This document shows, one piece after another, positions 39,201 to 49,400 of a stretch of DNA of 60,000 nt. How positions within the stretch are numbered: position 1 is the stretch's first letter; every line of letters starts with the position of its first letter. Where the stretch lies: NCBI RefSeq assembly GCF_964340395.1, contig NC_135550.1:13732408-13792407 (forward strand), written 5' to 3'. Below the pieces are notes generated by a model that was given only the letters and a program-made list of their open reading frames with translations, was not told where the DNA came from and did not search any database. Origin of the DNA: Glandiceps talaboti (taxonomy: Eukaryota; Hemichordata; Enteropneusta; Spengelidae). The position numbers and the translations under genes are program-made.

Positions 39201-42200
39201 TTCAAGTTCCTCACCTAAATTCAATATCGTTCATGTATAAAAGCTAAAAACAAGCAACATGAGAGATCAATGCCATGTCAAAAGTGTGTCTATGCCGCAA
39301 TGAGGAAAATCGCAATATTTTAACTTCTTTAATGAATAGTGGTACAGGGTAACTCATATATAAAGTAGAAAAATAAGCCTTTAAGAGCTGATATTGAAGT
39401 TTCTATGATTACATACGTTGATATTGATATTTAAGCACCTTGTCATTTCTGTTTTATTATGTTTATATATTTTAAGCTTATTTATTTATTTATCTATTTA
39501 TTTATTTATTCAATCAATTAATTAATTAACTTATTGTTCTTTAAAAATACAAATGAAGAATTTAGCCTGGTTCTCCTGTGATAAAAGGTTCTTCCACTAG
39601 CCCCCCCCCCCCCCGGCTCAATCCAGGACCCATACCTCGTCAAAAAGATATTATGAAAATTTGGAAAATGGTGATTTAATGAGGAGGAATCCAGTGTTCT
39701 GGTACTATTGTTTAAATCAATAAGAAAGTAGACAAACAAAAGAACTATAGTTAATTGGTAAGCTAAAAATAACGAGACGATCGAGGTAAATGAATACACA
39801 CGCAACATTTAGGATCACATGCTTACTCAATTTTATACAAGAAGTTTGACAACTGATTCGCCATCATAAACTTCAAAGCAGTTCTTGGTAACCATGGTAT
39901 TATCGCACCAGGGTTGGTTTGGGTCTATCTTTATCGAACCATGTGTCCTGTAGAGTATGCAAGTGAAATACAAACTGATATGTCTAGAAAAAATGCGAGG
40001 AACAGCGGGTAAAATTATTATTCTTGAATTGAAAGCCTGTAGACATGTTGCAAATGAAGCAGCATTGGCTGGAACACAATGTCAAGTAGATTTAATTTGT
40101 TGAGAATAAAATACTTTACCAAAAAAAAAAGACTTTGTACTTTAGATGAATCATGATGGACTAAATGTGCTTTTAACTAACTCAATTCCATTAGTGAAGT
40201 CAGACTGTGATGGATCGGTAAATATTGCGTTTAAGGCCTTTATTATTCATGAAGACCAAATACTAAATATTTCAGAGAATGATCAAGCGTATAGTGTTCA
40301 ACAATGATAAAACAAAGAATTCGATTCCACCTGGTTTTAATTAGCGAACTGATCGCTCAAAAGATCATTTTGTTCAATTCTTTTCACTGATAACACTCGT
40401 CCTTTTTACGGATATATATATAAAACCTACTTGTCTTTCGACCAAAATTTATTCACAAATCATGTCAAAGACGCAAAACGTATTCTACCTCACAGTTCGT
40501 TTTATCAAATGTAATAACGAATATCTTTCACATAATTATGACAATAATCAGATGACTGCTTTTCAATTTCAAAACTTGTTATAAATTGTAATTATTTTTG
40601 AAATCTTTTAGCGGTTGACTGATAATTATAGTTGTAGTCAAATTATAATGGTCCTGTTAGAAATTTAGATGTTTGGTCAGCAAATCACAATGTCCCCACA
40701 AGCATTCGTCGAATTGCATTCTCACCACATAACAACTAATGACGAGTCTCGCTACCGTAATGAAATCAACCCAGTTTATAGAGTGGTGTGATCAGAATTA
40801 TTTTCAATTGAATGTTGGTAAAACCAAATAATTTGTTATATATCTTAGGAAGTCATGTCTCTTTACATGTTTTATTTGTCTATCATGAGCGGCCTTGTTA
40901 ATTTTTAGAGCTGTTTGTTTGGGGCTGAAACGTCTCCAAACAGGACAGAGAAAGAATTGATAAATTAATCAGAAAGGCTGGGAGAGTAGTGAGGCACATA
41001 AAAGATTCTTTAAATTTGATTCTGTCTATACGAGAGGTATGACCAATGGAACAAATATATCATTTTGGTAGACTAGAATTAGCATCAATGACGCTTCAAA
41101 AATATCACCACAACAAACAAACAAACAAAAACTAAACAATTTAAACAAACACAAAAGGTAAAATGCTCTAGCGTATGATCTATGGAGAAAGTCATTTTCA
41201 GTCTCGAAATTTTAATATCAATTCGAACTCAGCTAACAACTAAAATGTTAATACCTATCATTGCGGTATGCTAGATGTGATGGTCTATAAACCAATTGAT
41301 TTCAATTCGTGAATTAAATTTGAGATACTGTATCGGATGGTAACACTTTTTTTTTATCGTGTTAAAACTTACACCCCATATTATCCTCATTAAACAAAAC
41401 TGGCGCAATTAATCACAGATACAAATGAGGAATTTGTGGCCAAGCTTGATAAGTAGGAAGGTCATGACTTTCAAACACCTTGGCCTAAGCCTGTCGTTAA
41501 CGAATTCCTACATTACCAAGGTATAGGTCTATGCAAGTGATGACGTTGACATCCCCTCCATCAGATAACGATATCATTCTAAATATAAACTTCAAATGTT
41601 CTTATTTCACTAATTCAGCAGCACACGCAAACGACACTTTCGTTAAAATAAAAGAAGGAAAAACACGCCTAAATGTTCATCTGTAAGCCTAGCAGGCCAA
41701 CACTTCAATTATGCTAATTATACCGTTATTTGTACTTTTCTCCAGATTGATTAAGCGACGTTGTCTCCTTATGTAAGAAATATAAGCATAATAAGAAAAT
41801 ACATGAACTTCTATGTTCATTGTGAATGCATACACTATCACTTTAGTAAATGACACGTTGGCCGTAAGAGGGCGCACTTCCCAATTAGTAACTCGAGGAA
41901 CTTGTGAGAGGAATACTGGACTTACTCGTGCTTGTGCATTGTGGTTTTTGCTACTTTGCTCAGACAAGTGAAAATATATATTTCATTGTTTCAATAATCA
42001 GGTCCATAATTGCTTAAAAAAGAATTCATGATCGCCTGCCTAAATTTAACGGATTGACATGTCTAATAAACTGATGTGATATGTAAAATGTGTTTAATTA
42101 CAGCAGTTCACCAAAATCATGTGTAGTAGATAGACAGATGGATGGATGGATGGATGGATGGATGGATGGATGAATGATGAAGAAACATACAGAGAAAGAC

Positions 42201-45200
42201 AATAGCAAAATGTGATATTAATAGTAGTTAAGTGGGAAAACGCTTCATAAAAGTTGTTCCGTCTGGATACCTCTCGATTAAGTGAGAAGTACAATGACGT
42301 ATAATGTGGCAAAACTGTGCTACATACTCCAACTGCCCATGAATGTAAATTAACTGTTTTGATCCACCATAATTGAAAAGTGTTACACTCCATTGACTAC
42401 AATATACATGATATAAATTAACTGTTTTGATCTACTATCCTCATCGACTCTAATTGGATTGGACATAAACTGTTAAAAGTAATTGATGTCAATTATAAAA
42501 GAAGTCGATAATTGGCCGCTGATTGTCTACGTAATAACTCAATCGTGAAGCTAGTAGTGAGTATACGTTCTGTAAACCATACGTCCCACTGCATCGGTTC
42601 CCTGTCATTGGACACTCTGGGTGACACATTATTTGTTCCTAATACTCCGTTGGCTCTCTCTCTCTCTCCAACGTCTATGGTTCTCTATTGTTCGTTGCAT
42701 TGTACCGTGACGGAATAGATTGCAACACCGGGTAAAGTAAGTGTTCTTTACAACAACAGCTGAGTAGTACAGATTACATTTTTACGATGTTCTTAGTTAT
42801 CATAGATCTATAAAATGTAATAACTTAAATGTGCGGTTACTAAATTTGCGAATGAAACATGTAAAAAGATTCGCCCAGGCCAGGTACGTGTAGTAACCTA
42901 TTTGTGTACATTCCCGTCGTGTTGGTGATCGTACTTCGAGTAGTCGGTGGTCACTTTTTGAAATCCATACCACCTACAAGTCAGTAAACAACGACTTAGG
43001 TCTAAGTAGGGAGATCTACGTCATCGAAAAGATGCTGAACTTGCAGTGATAATTGAAATCCAGAATCCGGGAGAATTCTTGTAAATGGTTATACTTTATT
43101 TTGTTATTTAAAAAAAAAATTATTTAAATATATACAAAAGCCTGAAAAGGCAGTAAATTATTCAAAGAAATGGAGTCAGAATATGTGTGATACTTTTCTG
43201 ATAGAGATAATGTAGAATTGAGACTAAAGGTACGTTACGTCTAGAGGACCAATTTTCCTCAAAAATCAAAGATGTCAAATCTCTTCAAACTTTGCCAGAT
43301 GAAAGCTTGCTTTAAAAAAAATGGGATTCGCAGACTTGTTTTCAAGGAAATATACAATAATCTTTTATTTTTACCTAATTGAGTTAATATTGTAACGTTA
43401 GTCAGATAGCGTTCATATTTGATTCTAAAATGACGAGATTTTGAAACCATATTAACCTTTCCAGATTCTTTTGATCGGTTTTAACTGAGAATAGGTTTTG
43501 AACAAAATTGAACAAAGTAACAGCAAAGGTTTTCAAGAATTTATTTCCAAGGTGCTTTTAAATCAGGAAATAGGGTTATACTTCCAATGTTCAAAGTGAA
43601 TATGAAACCCTCCTTAACAGGTTTACGCATGTGCAGTTTCTCTATGATCTTGATATAAATGACAATGTTTCGGTGTACTCAAGAATGACGTCATCCAATC
43701 ATTCATTTCGTTTGCCCTCAGTTCACTAAATGTAGTGCCTAAATGCGATGCCACAGTTTTCATTGACTAAGTTTCTATTAATGATTAATATTTCATTAAA
43801 AGTTAAAAAATGATTTTTTGTATGAAACAAAAGTAACGTGGAATAATGTTTGGATCGGGACTATGCCATTTTCAGTTTTGCATTTTCATTTTCAAATCAC
43901 CCGAGCGATCGCGTTGCGGATTATTCGTTATTTGGGTCTGCTGTCGATATTGAAGGATCGTATTATACGAAGAACGATTTAAAGTATCAACAAATAACTG
44001 TTAAACACAGATTAAACAATTGAAGAAACGAATCCAAGAGTCTTTGATTTCGACCCATTGATTTTCTAGTATATTTGTATGCCATTGGTTACCAAGACAA
44101 TTGGCACATCGCAAACGAAAAATGTAGGCCATTGATAGAATTGTCAACGTTTCTTTCTGTAAAGCACGTTCTTCAAACCCCCCCCCCCTTCTCGATCTCA
44201 TCGGAAGGACTAGGTAAGACCTTGGAGTGAGAGTCTATAGACCAGGTGATAATTGGTAAATAGCTTGGTCAAAAGTTAGTATTCGTTATTGTGAGTTCAA
44301 ACACAGACATATCCGTTTTGCCAAGACTTTTAGCTTTTGTTAGTTTACATTTAAACACAATGTATAGTACACGGGCACTCGTCGGGCCGATACGATTATC
44401 TTGCCTGTGCCTTTTGACAAAGAATTGTTATTTGAAACTTTAATGATTATACTAATTGATAATTCAGACCTCTAGTGGTCTGAGTTGAAAAGTACTGTAT
44501 TAATTGTTACTTTTGCAGTGACTCCTGCAATTTACAGGTGCTTGGTATTCGCTATTGAAAAATATGTAGACACTGAAAGTAATGGTGGATTCGTAGCATA
44601 TATTGTCGAATCTGCTAATTAAACAAAATATAGATGTCGCAAGACACACATCAAATCAATCAAAATCAAAATCTGAATACGTGTTCATTTTTGCAAATTT
44701 TGACCTAAGTAAGGTTCCATTAACTAACACTTTTTCTGACTTGTATTGGTTTAGAACATGAACATATATAAAATGAATTGTTGCACCTTGTTTTTACCTT
44801 GGTGAAATAAAGCTATCAGCTGTTGGAAGATGTAGATAGCCTTCATGGTAGCTTACATTTACAAAAGTATTTTCTAAATCTCTTTATTGCCCATCCCATC
44901 GTATGTTACCTAGGAGATAGTGTGTATATGATAGGAATGGCTGCGTTGATGCACGACTTTGATAGACTGTACACACATCGTGCGTTTAGTGGACGTTAAA
45001 ATACCGACCACAACAGGTAAAAGATACGAGTTGAGTTATATACGATAAAATTGAGATACCACAGTGTAATTTAAAGCAACTGACGATTTTACGAACACGA
45101 ACAGACTCGACGAGCTACATGGTGAAACAAACAAAGTATGAAACTTGGTAACAGAGAAGATACTACAGTCGTCTCTCCACACACACACCTGTGTCGGCAA

Positions 45201-46417
45201 AAATATGGCCAGTCTCTTCAAATTTCAATAAATCAGTCTAGTCGTCTCCTGGTTACACTCGACGCCATCTTGTGATCGATCTAGACTGTTTTCATCCACA
45301 CTTAATTGTTAAAGTGTAGACGTGTATGCATAACATCAATTTTACTCTTTCGAGAAGACTCTGTATCGAAAAACTAGTTTATAAATTTAAAAACTTAACA
45401 ATCTGAGAGAATTTCGAGGTTGTCTCGAGCGTCTGTATTCCAGTAGATTGTGAGCTTTTAATAGTTCATATACTTTCATGATTTTGATTTTTCATAAAAC
45501 AAAGACGTGTAGTTCTTTTGAATATGTAAATATTTCGTTAGGAGACAATAATTGCATGAACTGCTCAGCAGGGATCTAGTCTAGGGCTGACATTACGCGT
45601 CTGTGCCCTAATATTCACATTGTAAAAGCCATCATACCTGACAAAATACAGGTAAAAACTATATCAAAACGTTATGTAGTCGCATTTATATAAAACCCCA
45701 GCATATTTCATCATCGTTATTAACCAACTTTGAGTAAACACATCTAAACGGTATCACTCGACAATTAGTTCACTGGATTTAAATACATTTAGTTCCCCTT
45801 TTTTCTTCAATTTCCTGGTGGATGCAGTTTTAATTTAGAGATACAACGCAATGAGTATATAGCAAAGGTATCAGATTAATTTCAAGCTTATGCTTCTTAC
45901 AGTTACAAGGAATTGATTCGGCCCATGACGTAACTATTTAGAGTGTTTTAGGGTTGCAGGTTAATTTCAGTTGGTATTAATTTAATACCGATATGGTCTT
46001 GTTGTTTGTGAGTTTAGTGAACCAAAGTCAACTAAACCGTAGTCAACTGACATCGTATATGTGCTTGAACTTTACACCACGAAAACTCTTTCACAAAAAA
46101 ATGTCAATTTCACGTCTGACTTCATGAAATCCACACAACGTATAAATATTTATCTATCGGTCGATGTGTAATAAATACCGCCTTTTTTGTTAACTTCTGA
46201 ACTTACCGTAAATTCTTAACATTTCGCTCACAGCAAAATATCCACGAATATCTGGTTTTCCTTTAATGTAATCGAGGTTGCTTTTGACTTGATCTTTGGC
46301 AGTTGGAGCGTCATTTTGGGTAGAGCTAGCAACCTCACATACCGTTACTTTTTTCTCTGTAGCGTTCTCCATAGTGTCGGAACCTCCCCAATCACACACA
46401 CCGCCAGCGTTTGGCAT
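16886..46417 (-). CDS. MOK: MOK serine/threonine protein kinase (RCK family), whole gene model
   Basis: Twelve coding exons (46417-46207, 38140-38026, 37889-37800, 37640-37570, 26120-26042, 24753-24705, 23743-23565, 21922-21821, 20516-20340, 18995-18854, 17534-17334, 16969-16886) give 499 residues with consistent phases at every junction. The kinase domain covers residues about 72-355. It has the glycine loop [11 protein letters not shown], the ATP-binding lysine in YYACKKMKQ, the alpha-C Glu in [19 protein letters not shown] (194-201), DFG (213-215), a MAPK-like TEY (227-229) and APE (237-239). The kinase insert [15 protein letters not shown] and the final residues [11 protein letters not shown] are MOK hallmarks. 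MOK belongs with MAK and CILK1, kinases linked to cilium length and transport. From the kinase start onward the product is about 430 residues, close to human MOK (419). The 70-residue N-terminal extension is unusual and less certain. Confidence 0.95.
17334..17534 (-). CDS. MOK: MOK exon: tail with His-rich stretch
   Basis: A 201 bp phase 0 exon of 67 codons that continues [15 protein letters not shown]. It is rich in Ser, Thr and His and contains five consecutive His shortly before the donor. No domain is evident. Confidence 0.85.
18329..18623. repeat. Mosaic microsatellite of GT, GTAT and GTAC blocks
   Basis: Interleaved (GT)n, (GTAT)n and (GTAC)n blocks in the MOK intron between the exons at 18854 and 17534. 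It is open in several frames and not coding. Confidence 0.98.
18854..18995 (-). CDS. MOK: MOK exon: basic C-terminal tail, first part
   Basis: The 142 bp exon is in frame with the kinase exon, with acceptor TTTTTTTGCAG and donor G|GTAAGA in phase 0. It encodes a polar, lysine-rich tail segment ending RHRRR with no recognisable domain. Confidence 0.85.
19215..19228 (-). promoter_or_regulatory. CTCF-like motif
   Basis: On the minus strand CCACTAGAGGGCAG matches the canonical CTCF core very closely. It lies in a MOK intron. Function is unproven. Confidence 0.35.
19824..19975. repeat. Degenerate tandem repeat, three copies of about 55 bp
   Basis: The phrase CTA(A)GGCTACAGTGT.TCATCT.ATGTGTGT recurs three times with substitutions and small indels, in a MOK intron. 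Confidence 0.7.
20340..20516 (-). CDS. MOK: MOK exon: FPEKKGTGI insert and end of kinase domain
   Basis: Encodes [20 protein letters not shown] and later [20 protein letters not shown]. The invariant Arg of subdomain XI is in [11 protein letters not shown]. Confidence 0.97.
21472..21764. mobile_element. Fold-back element, copy 1
   Basis: Shares AATATGGAATATATACTCTGG and TTCTATGTCATG segments, in the same order, with 23005-23262. Its right part is a hairpin. The arm at 21673-21705 (TGTTATTCTCCAATATTTTT and on) pairs with 21730-21762 with few mismatches. No coding frame is present. Confidence 0.75.
21821..21922 (-). CDS. MOK: MOK exon: C-lobe, [11 protein letters not shown]
   Basis: Encodes [20 protein letters not shown] and then [13 protein letters not shown]. 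This is the CMGC-type segment after subdomain IX. Confidence 0.96.
22063..22466. repeat. Mosaic microsatellite, about 400 bp
   Basis: Blocks of (ATAC)n, (AC)n and (ACGC)n, in the MOK intron between the exons at 23565 and 21922. It has the same block vocabulary as 7949-8195. Confidence 0.98.
23005..23262. mobile_element. Fold-back element, copy 2
   Basis: Same orientation as copy 1, with matching left segment and the same terminal arms: TTATTCTCCAATATTTTTCC and, inverted, AAAAATATTGGGGAATA. The loop region differs from copy 1. Confidence 0.72.
23565..23743 (-). CDS. MOK: MOK exon: DFG, TEY activation loop, APE
   Basis: A 179 bp exon encoding [17 protein letters not shown], then [16 protein letters not shown] and [14 protein letters not shown]. 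All activation-segment residues of an active kinase are present. Confidence 0.97.
24019..24067. repeat. (CAA)n microsatellite
   Basis: About 16 perfect CAA units, in a MOK intron. Confidence 0.96.
24705..24753 (-). CDS. MOK: MOK exon: catalytic loop HRDVKPEN
   Basis: A 49 bp exon encoding [16 protein letters not shown], with the catalytic Asp at 196 and Asn at 201. The donor GTAAGT follows codon 205 in phase 0. Confidence 0.97.
24948..25258. repeat. 183 bp tandem duplication
   Basis: The segment 24948-25080 (TTCATCAATATTACTTTCCT to GGGAAAGCT) recurs at 25131-25258 with a few substitutions and indels. The spacer after the first copy (TACACTTGATTTTCTAAAA) is echoed, more diverged, after the second, which supports tandem duplication of the whole 183 bp unit. 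Confidence 0.88.
26042..26120 (-). CDS. MOK: MOK exon: alpha-E helix
   Basis: Encodes [20 protein letters not shown] and then SIDHMHR. The acceptor is ATTGACAG and the donor AG|GTAAGT. It follows an 11.4 kb intron, the longest in the gene. Confidence 0.96.
26183..26284. repeat. 102 bp repeat, copy 1
   Basis: Matches 35978-36079 at 100 of 102 positions, in the same orientation and without gaps. It lies 63 bases upstream (in the gene's direction) of the MOK exon at 26120. No terminal inverted repeats are visible. Confidence 0.9.
27172..27227. repeat. (CAGA)n then (AC)n microsatellite
   Basis: Perfect CAGA units followed by an AC run, in the large MOK intron. Confidence 0.95.
28892..28934. repeat. 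Near-perfect 19 bp hairpin
   Basis: AGCATTTCGTTATGTTGAT is followed by a 5-base loop and ATCAACATAACAAAATGCT. One position would be a G-U pair in RNA. It could be the core of a small transposon or of a hairpin RNA; nothing here decides between them. Confidence 0.6.
29017..29222. repeat. Degenerate minisatellite, four to five copies
   Basis: TTGTAGTTAGACTTCAGTAC followed by AAAG/AGAG, TTATACTAGA and a short spacer recurs with spacings of about 40-60 bases. Confidence 0.8.
30164..30212. repeat. Nested inverted repeats with a CG-rich core
   Basis: Perfect 10 bp arms TAAAACGTAG (30164-30173) and CTACGTTTTA (30203-30212) enclose a perfect 12 bp palindrome ACTGTCGACAGT (30174-30185) and GCTCGCGCC. 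The CG content stands out from the AT-rich intron. Confidence 0.85.
32604..32645. repeat. (CCAA)n microsatellite
   Basis: CCAA/ACCA units, followed by looser ATCAATCAA units, in the large MOK intron. Confidence 0.9.
35978..36079. repeat. 102 bp repeat, copy 2
   Basis: Counterpart of 26183-26284. On the plus strand it is open and lies in a 79-codon frame starting at 35853, but the peptide is not one I recognise. Confidence 0.9.
37570..37640 (-). CDS. MOK: MOK exon: hinge region
   Basis: Encodes [20 protein letters not shown], with the MOK-typical ELMDMNIYE hinge sequence. The exon is 71 bp and follows a T-rich tract and TAG; the donor is G|GTAAGA. Confidence 0.96.
37800..37889 (-). CDS. MOK: MOK exon: alpha-C helix
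   Basis: Encodes [20 protein letters not shown], aligning with human [20 protein letters not shown]. The exon is 90 bp between TTTACAG and GTGAGT. Confidence 0.96.
38026..38140 (-). CDS. MOK: MOK exon: glycine-rich loop and ATP-binding lysine
   Basis: The acceptor is TCTCTTCAG and the donor CAG|GTAAAC. It encodes [15 protein letters not shown] and [12 protein letters not shown]. The exon takes two bases to finish codon 71 and leaves AG for codon 109. Confidence 0.95.
39601..39614. repeat. Poly-C run, 14 bp
   Basis: Fourteen C in a row. This is a site where assembly length error is likely. Confidence 0.9.
40731..41042 (+). pseudogene. CR1/L2-like LINE reverse-transcriptase remnant
   Basis: In one frame [11 protein letters not shown], then after a shift [18 protein letters not shown], a stop where the family usually has Glu, then FVIYLR. 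A second block at 40932-41042 reads [20 protein letters not shown]. The pattern E.xYRxEI..WC..N.L.LNV.KTKE..DFR, followed by a DR.RL.K.I..A block, is the C-terminal thumb region of CR1/L2/Rex1-type non-LTR reverse transcriptases. Frameshifts and stops show it is dead. It lies in the first MOK intron. Confidence 0.82.
42138..42172. repeat. (GGAT)n microsatellite
   Basis: About eight GGAT units, in the first MOK intron. Confidence 0.93.
46207..46417 (-). CDS. MOK: Candidate MOK first coding exon (N-terminal extension)
   Basis: Open frame of 70 codons plus one base ending at the consensus donor G|GTAAGT. Phase 1 joins to the AA at the start of the next exon and gives Glu71-Tyr-Arg-Ile-Leu, so the frame continues into the glycine loop. 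A second in-frame Met is at codon 16 (46372). An in-frame stop lies upstream. I do not recognise the encoded sequence. Alternatives are a short unseen start exon nearer 38.2-38.6 kb, or that this exon belongs to another gene. Confidence 0.5.
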
Positions 46418-49400
46418 AACACAGGGGGAACTCTCGTTGACTAGGAGTATGCCAAGTGTTTCAAATCAATATAAATCGTAGTAATGAGAGCAAATTCGAC
46501 ATCTAAGTTTCCATCAACTTCCAGTAAACCTCTGTGAGCGATTTCATGGGTCGCAGTATTCGTCTTTGTTGCTATTTACTTCCAGGTGGAATGGTGATGA
46601 ATATTCTCTCTATCTATAACCAGTCAATGAAGTACGAGAACTAACAGGTAGTCCTGAAGAGTAATACTCCAAGTTGGTCACCTGGTGGTGTTGTCGTATT
46701 ATCTGGACGTTCTAGGTGACAGTGGCAGTAGTAACAGCAACGTTGATAGGTTGGTTGCGATATGTTATTTCCCATGACATGTCAAACAGTACACTGCGTT
46801 TCTAGTCTGTGCAGGAATTTATGATAATCATAATCTCTGTAGATCGGTGTCAGTTCACAGGTTTTAGACCTTGCCTCATTACCCTCCGTCTTCTAACCCT
46901 CACTATGGCTGAGAGATACTTCCCTTCCTAAATTTGAAACGACAAGACCATTCGTAGTCCCAATTTTTTGAAATATTCTCTAAGCTAATCTTCGCAAATC
47001 ACACCAAAAGAAAATCGGAAGTGGCTCTTTGAATGTTCAGCTTTTCATGATAAAAAAGTGCATAAAAGAAATCAGTTACGCTCGACCTGGCTTTAAAAAA
47101 CAGAAAAAAAATCAGTAGGCAATAAAACATACGGATTATTTCAAAATTGCAAGTACAAAAAAATATAAAAGTAGGCTAGCCGATTGTTAGAGTTCCTTCG
47201 GGGTTTTCATCCAAGACTGCCAATATCATGCACCAGCTGTACTGCGCTGTACTTGGATAACTCAAGCCTTGAACTCGTACCTCCGATAACAAATGGATTG
47301 GTCTGTAAAAACGTTCCTGACTTCACAGCGACATATAATATAGAACGAACCACTCTGTATAGAATATCACCAACGTCGCTCCGTCGATTTGCAAATACGT
47401 ATATTGCTGTCGACTAGACGAACTAGTCACTGGAAACGGACAGGTGTTGAAAGTGTCGGTATCTTGACAATTCCAGTTTAGGCAAGGCGCTAATGCGGGT
47501 CACTAATCGTTTTGTAACTTTGATTACTTGTCCATACATGTGTATAGCAACCTGTTGGCTCAGTGAAGGCACTGCATTCAATCGCGGTAGTATTTATGAA
47601 CATAATACCTTCGTACTTATATATCAGAATACAATCAGGGTTTGTTTGTACGTGGGCAAGTTCTGCTATGCAGCTATCGAGTGCAGTGCATTGAGGCAGT
47701 CAAATATCCAAGCATTCGTTAAACTGCATTTCATTTAAATTCCGATAAATTAATGATGTATTCAATTGGCTCTTCCCCGTTTCCCTGTACCTGGTTACCG
47801 TTTTGTCATCAACTAATCATATGTATAATTATTTTGGTAGGGACAGCTAAAACACAATTACATATGAATACCACTGAAAAATGGCGATCAATGTCGAGGA
47901 TGGGTTTGTAGAATTCCAAAGCAATGACATCAGTGACATTTATAAAGTTAAAAGTGTAGACTAATCCTTTTAGTGGTAATTGTTGGTTTGATATCAAGGG
48001 GTCAAGGGGTCAACAATCAGGTCAAATGCCATGTGAACATAAGAATTTCTTTAGAAGATTTACTGATAAACTCTCGGGGTTTTGGATGGGCACTTAGACA
48101 TGTGGACGCAAGACGTCTTTCGACTTTGGGATATGAACACCTGTTGCAGTTGGTTTGCGCACGACGCACATTGACAACAGCAATAATCTGAGACGGGCTA
48201 TGAGCTGAGCTGAGCTGAGCTGAGCTGACTATTGATGTGTGTACAGGCCCGAGTTTTAATATAAAATTTGAGACACGCACTGTCAATTAATTATGAATGT
48301 CTGAAAACAGTGCTCGTGTCAGACACCTGAATATAAAATGACACCAATGGCAACATTCTAAGCTTTCTGACTCACTTGTTGTAAATGAGAGAATAAACTA
48401 CCCAAATTTTGCCAGACATTCTTCGACAGAAATGGTAGTCACTGGGGAGACCCTAATTTGTATTGCAATTATTTTGTCACCAACCAACAAACAGACGTGT
48501 TGTCAGTTTTGCTTGTTTTATTTCTTTTCAACGACTTCTATTTTAATACAGGCACTAAGCCACCTCGTGACAGGATACATATCAACTTTACAAGCAATCT
48601 TTACAGACACATTACATTTGCGTTTAACGAAACCTCCTAGACTAGACGGTCTTTCACGTCTTCTTTTCTCCGTTCGGCCTCTAGTAAACCCCCCCCTCTA
48701 GTAAGCCCCTCCTAGCCTGACAGATGCAGTCGTTGTTTCCGCTTATATCTCACCAACGACGTGGGTAGCGAGTGGTTACATAAGCGGACCAACAACTGTA
48801 ACCCCCTCCGCTCCCCTCCCTTCCCTTCCCTTCCCTTCCCCTACATGTCCACATTCCACGTCATTCTTAATGCTTTAAGGTGTATTCGAAGATTGAAATA
48901 ATTTTCAAATTCATCAATATTAAAACTGATCAGTATCTGCCCATAGTTTGGAGATTTTACAAGATTTTAGAGTACATAAATAAAAATAAAAACTAGATAG
49001 ATGAACATGCAATGATCTGCGACATTCTTGGCCGAGGAATTTGAAAATACCTTTATATTGGTCCGAAACATCGCCACTTACACAATACTAAATTGTTGAG
49101 ATTTTAGACCTAAGAAAGTTTCGGCAAAACAATACTATCTTTGGGCTGAAAGGCGGTTTGTTAAGCATGAAACACGTACTTTTGGCATGAAAGAGGACTT
49201 CTGTAACATTGGCGTACACAGACAAGGGAGATATTGTCTGTGATTGGCAGTAGTGAAAGCTTTGCTATAAGGCGATGTACAAGTATGCCATCAATGTCCC
49301 CCTGTAGGTGATACATTCTAATTAAGAGACGATGACATCGGTAGCTGTATTAGGTGTCAGTCAAATTTAATCAAAATGACAACTTTGTTCATTTGGTTCA

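Noticed and set aside
47184-47417. 77-codon plus-strand open frame in a relatively GC-rich patch upstream of MOK
   Set aside because: I suspected a decayed retroelement but found no motif that supports it.
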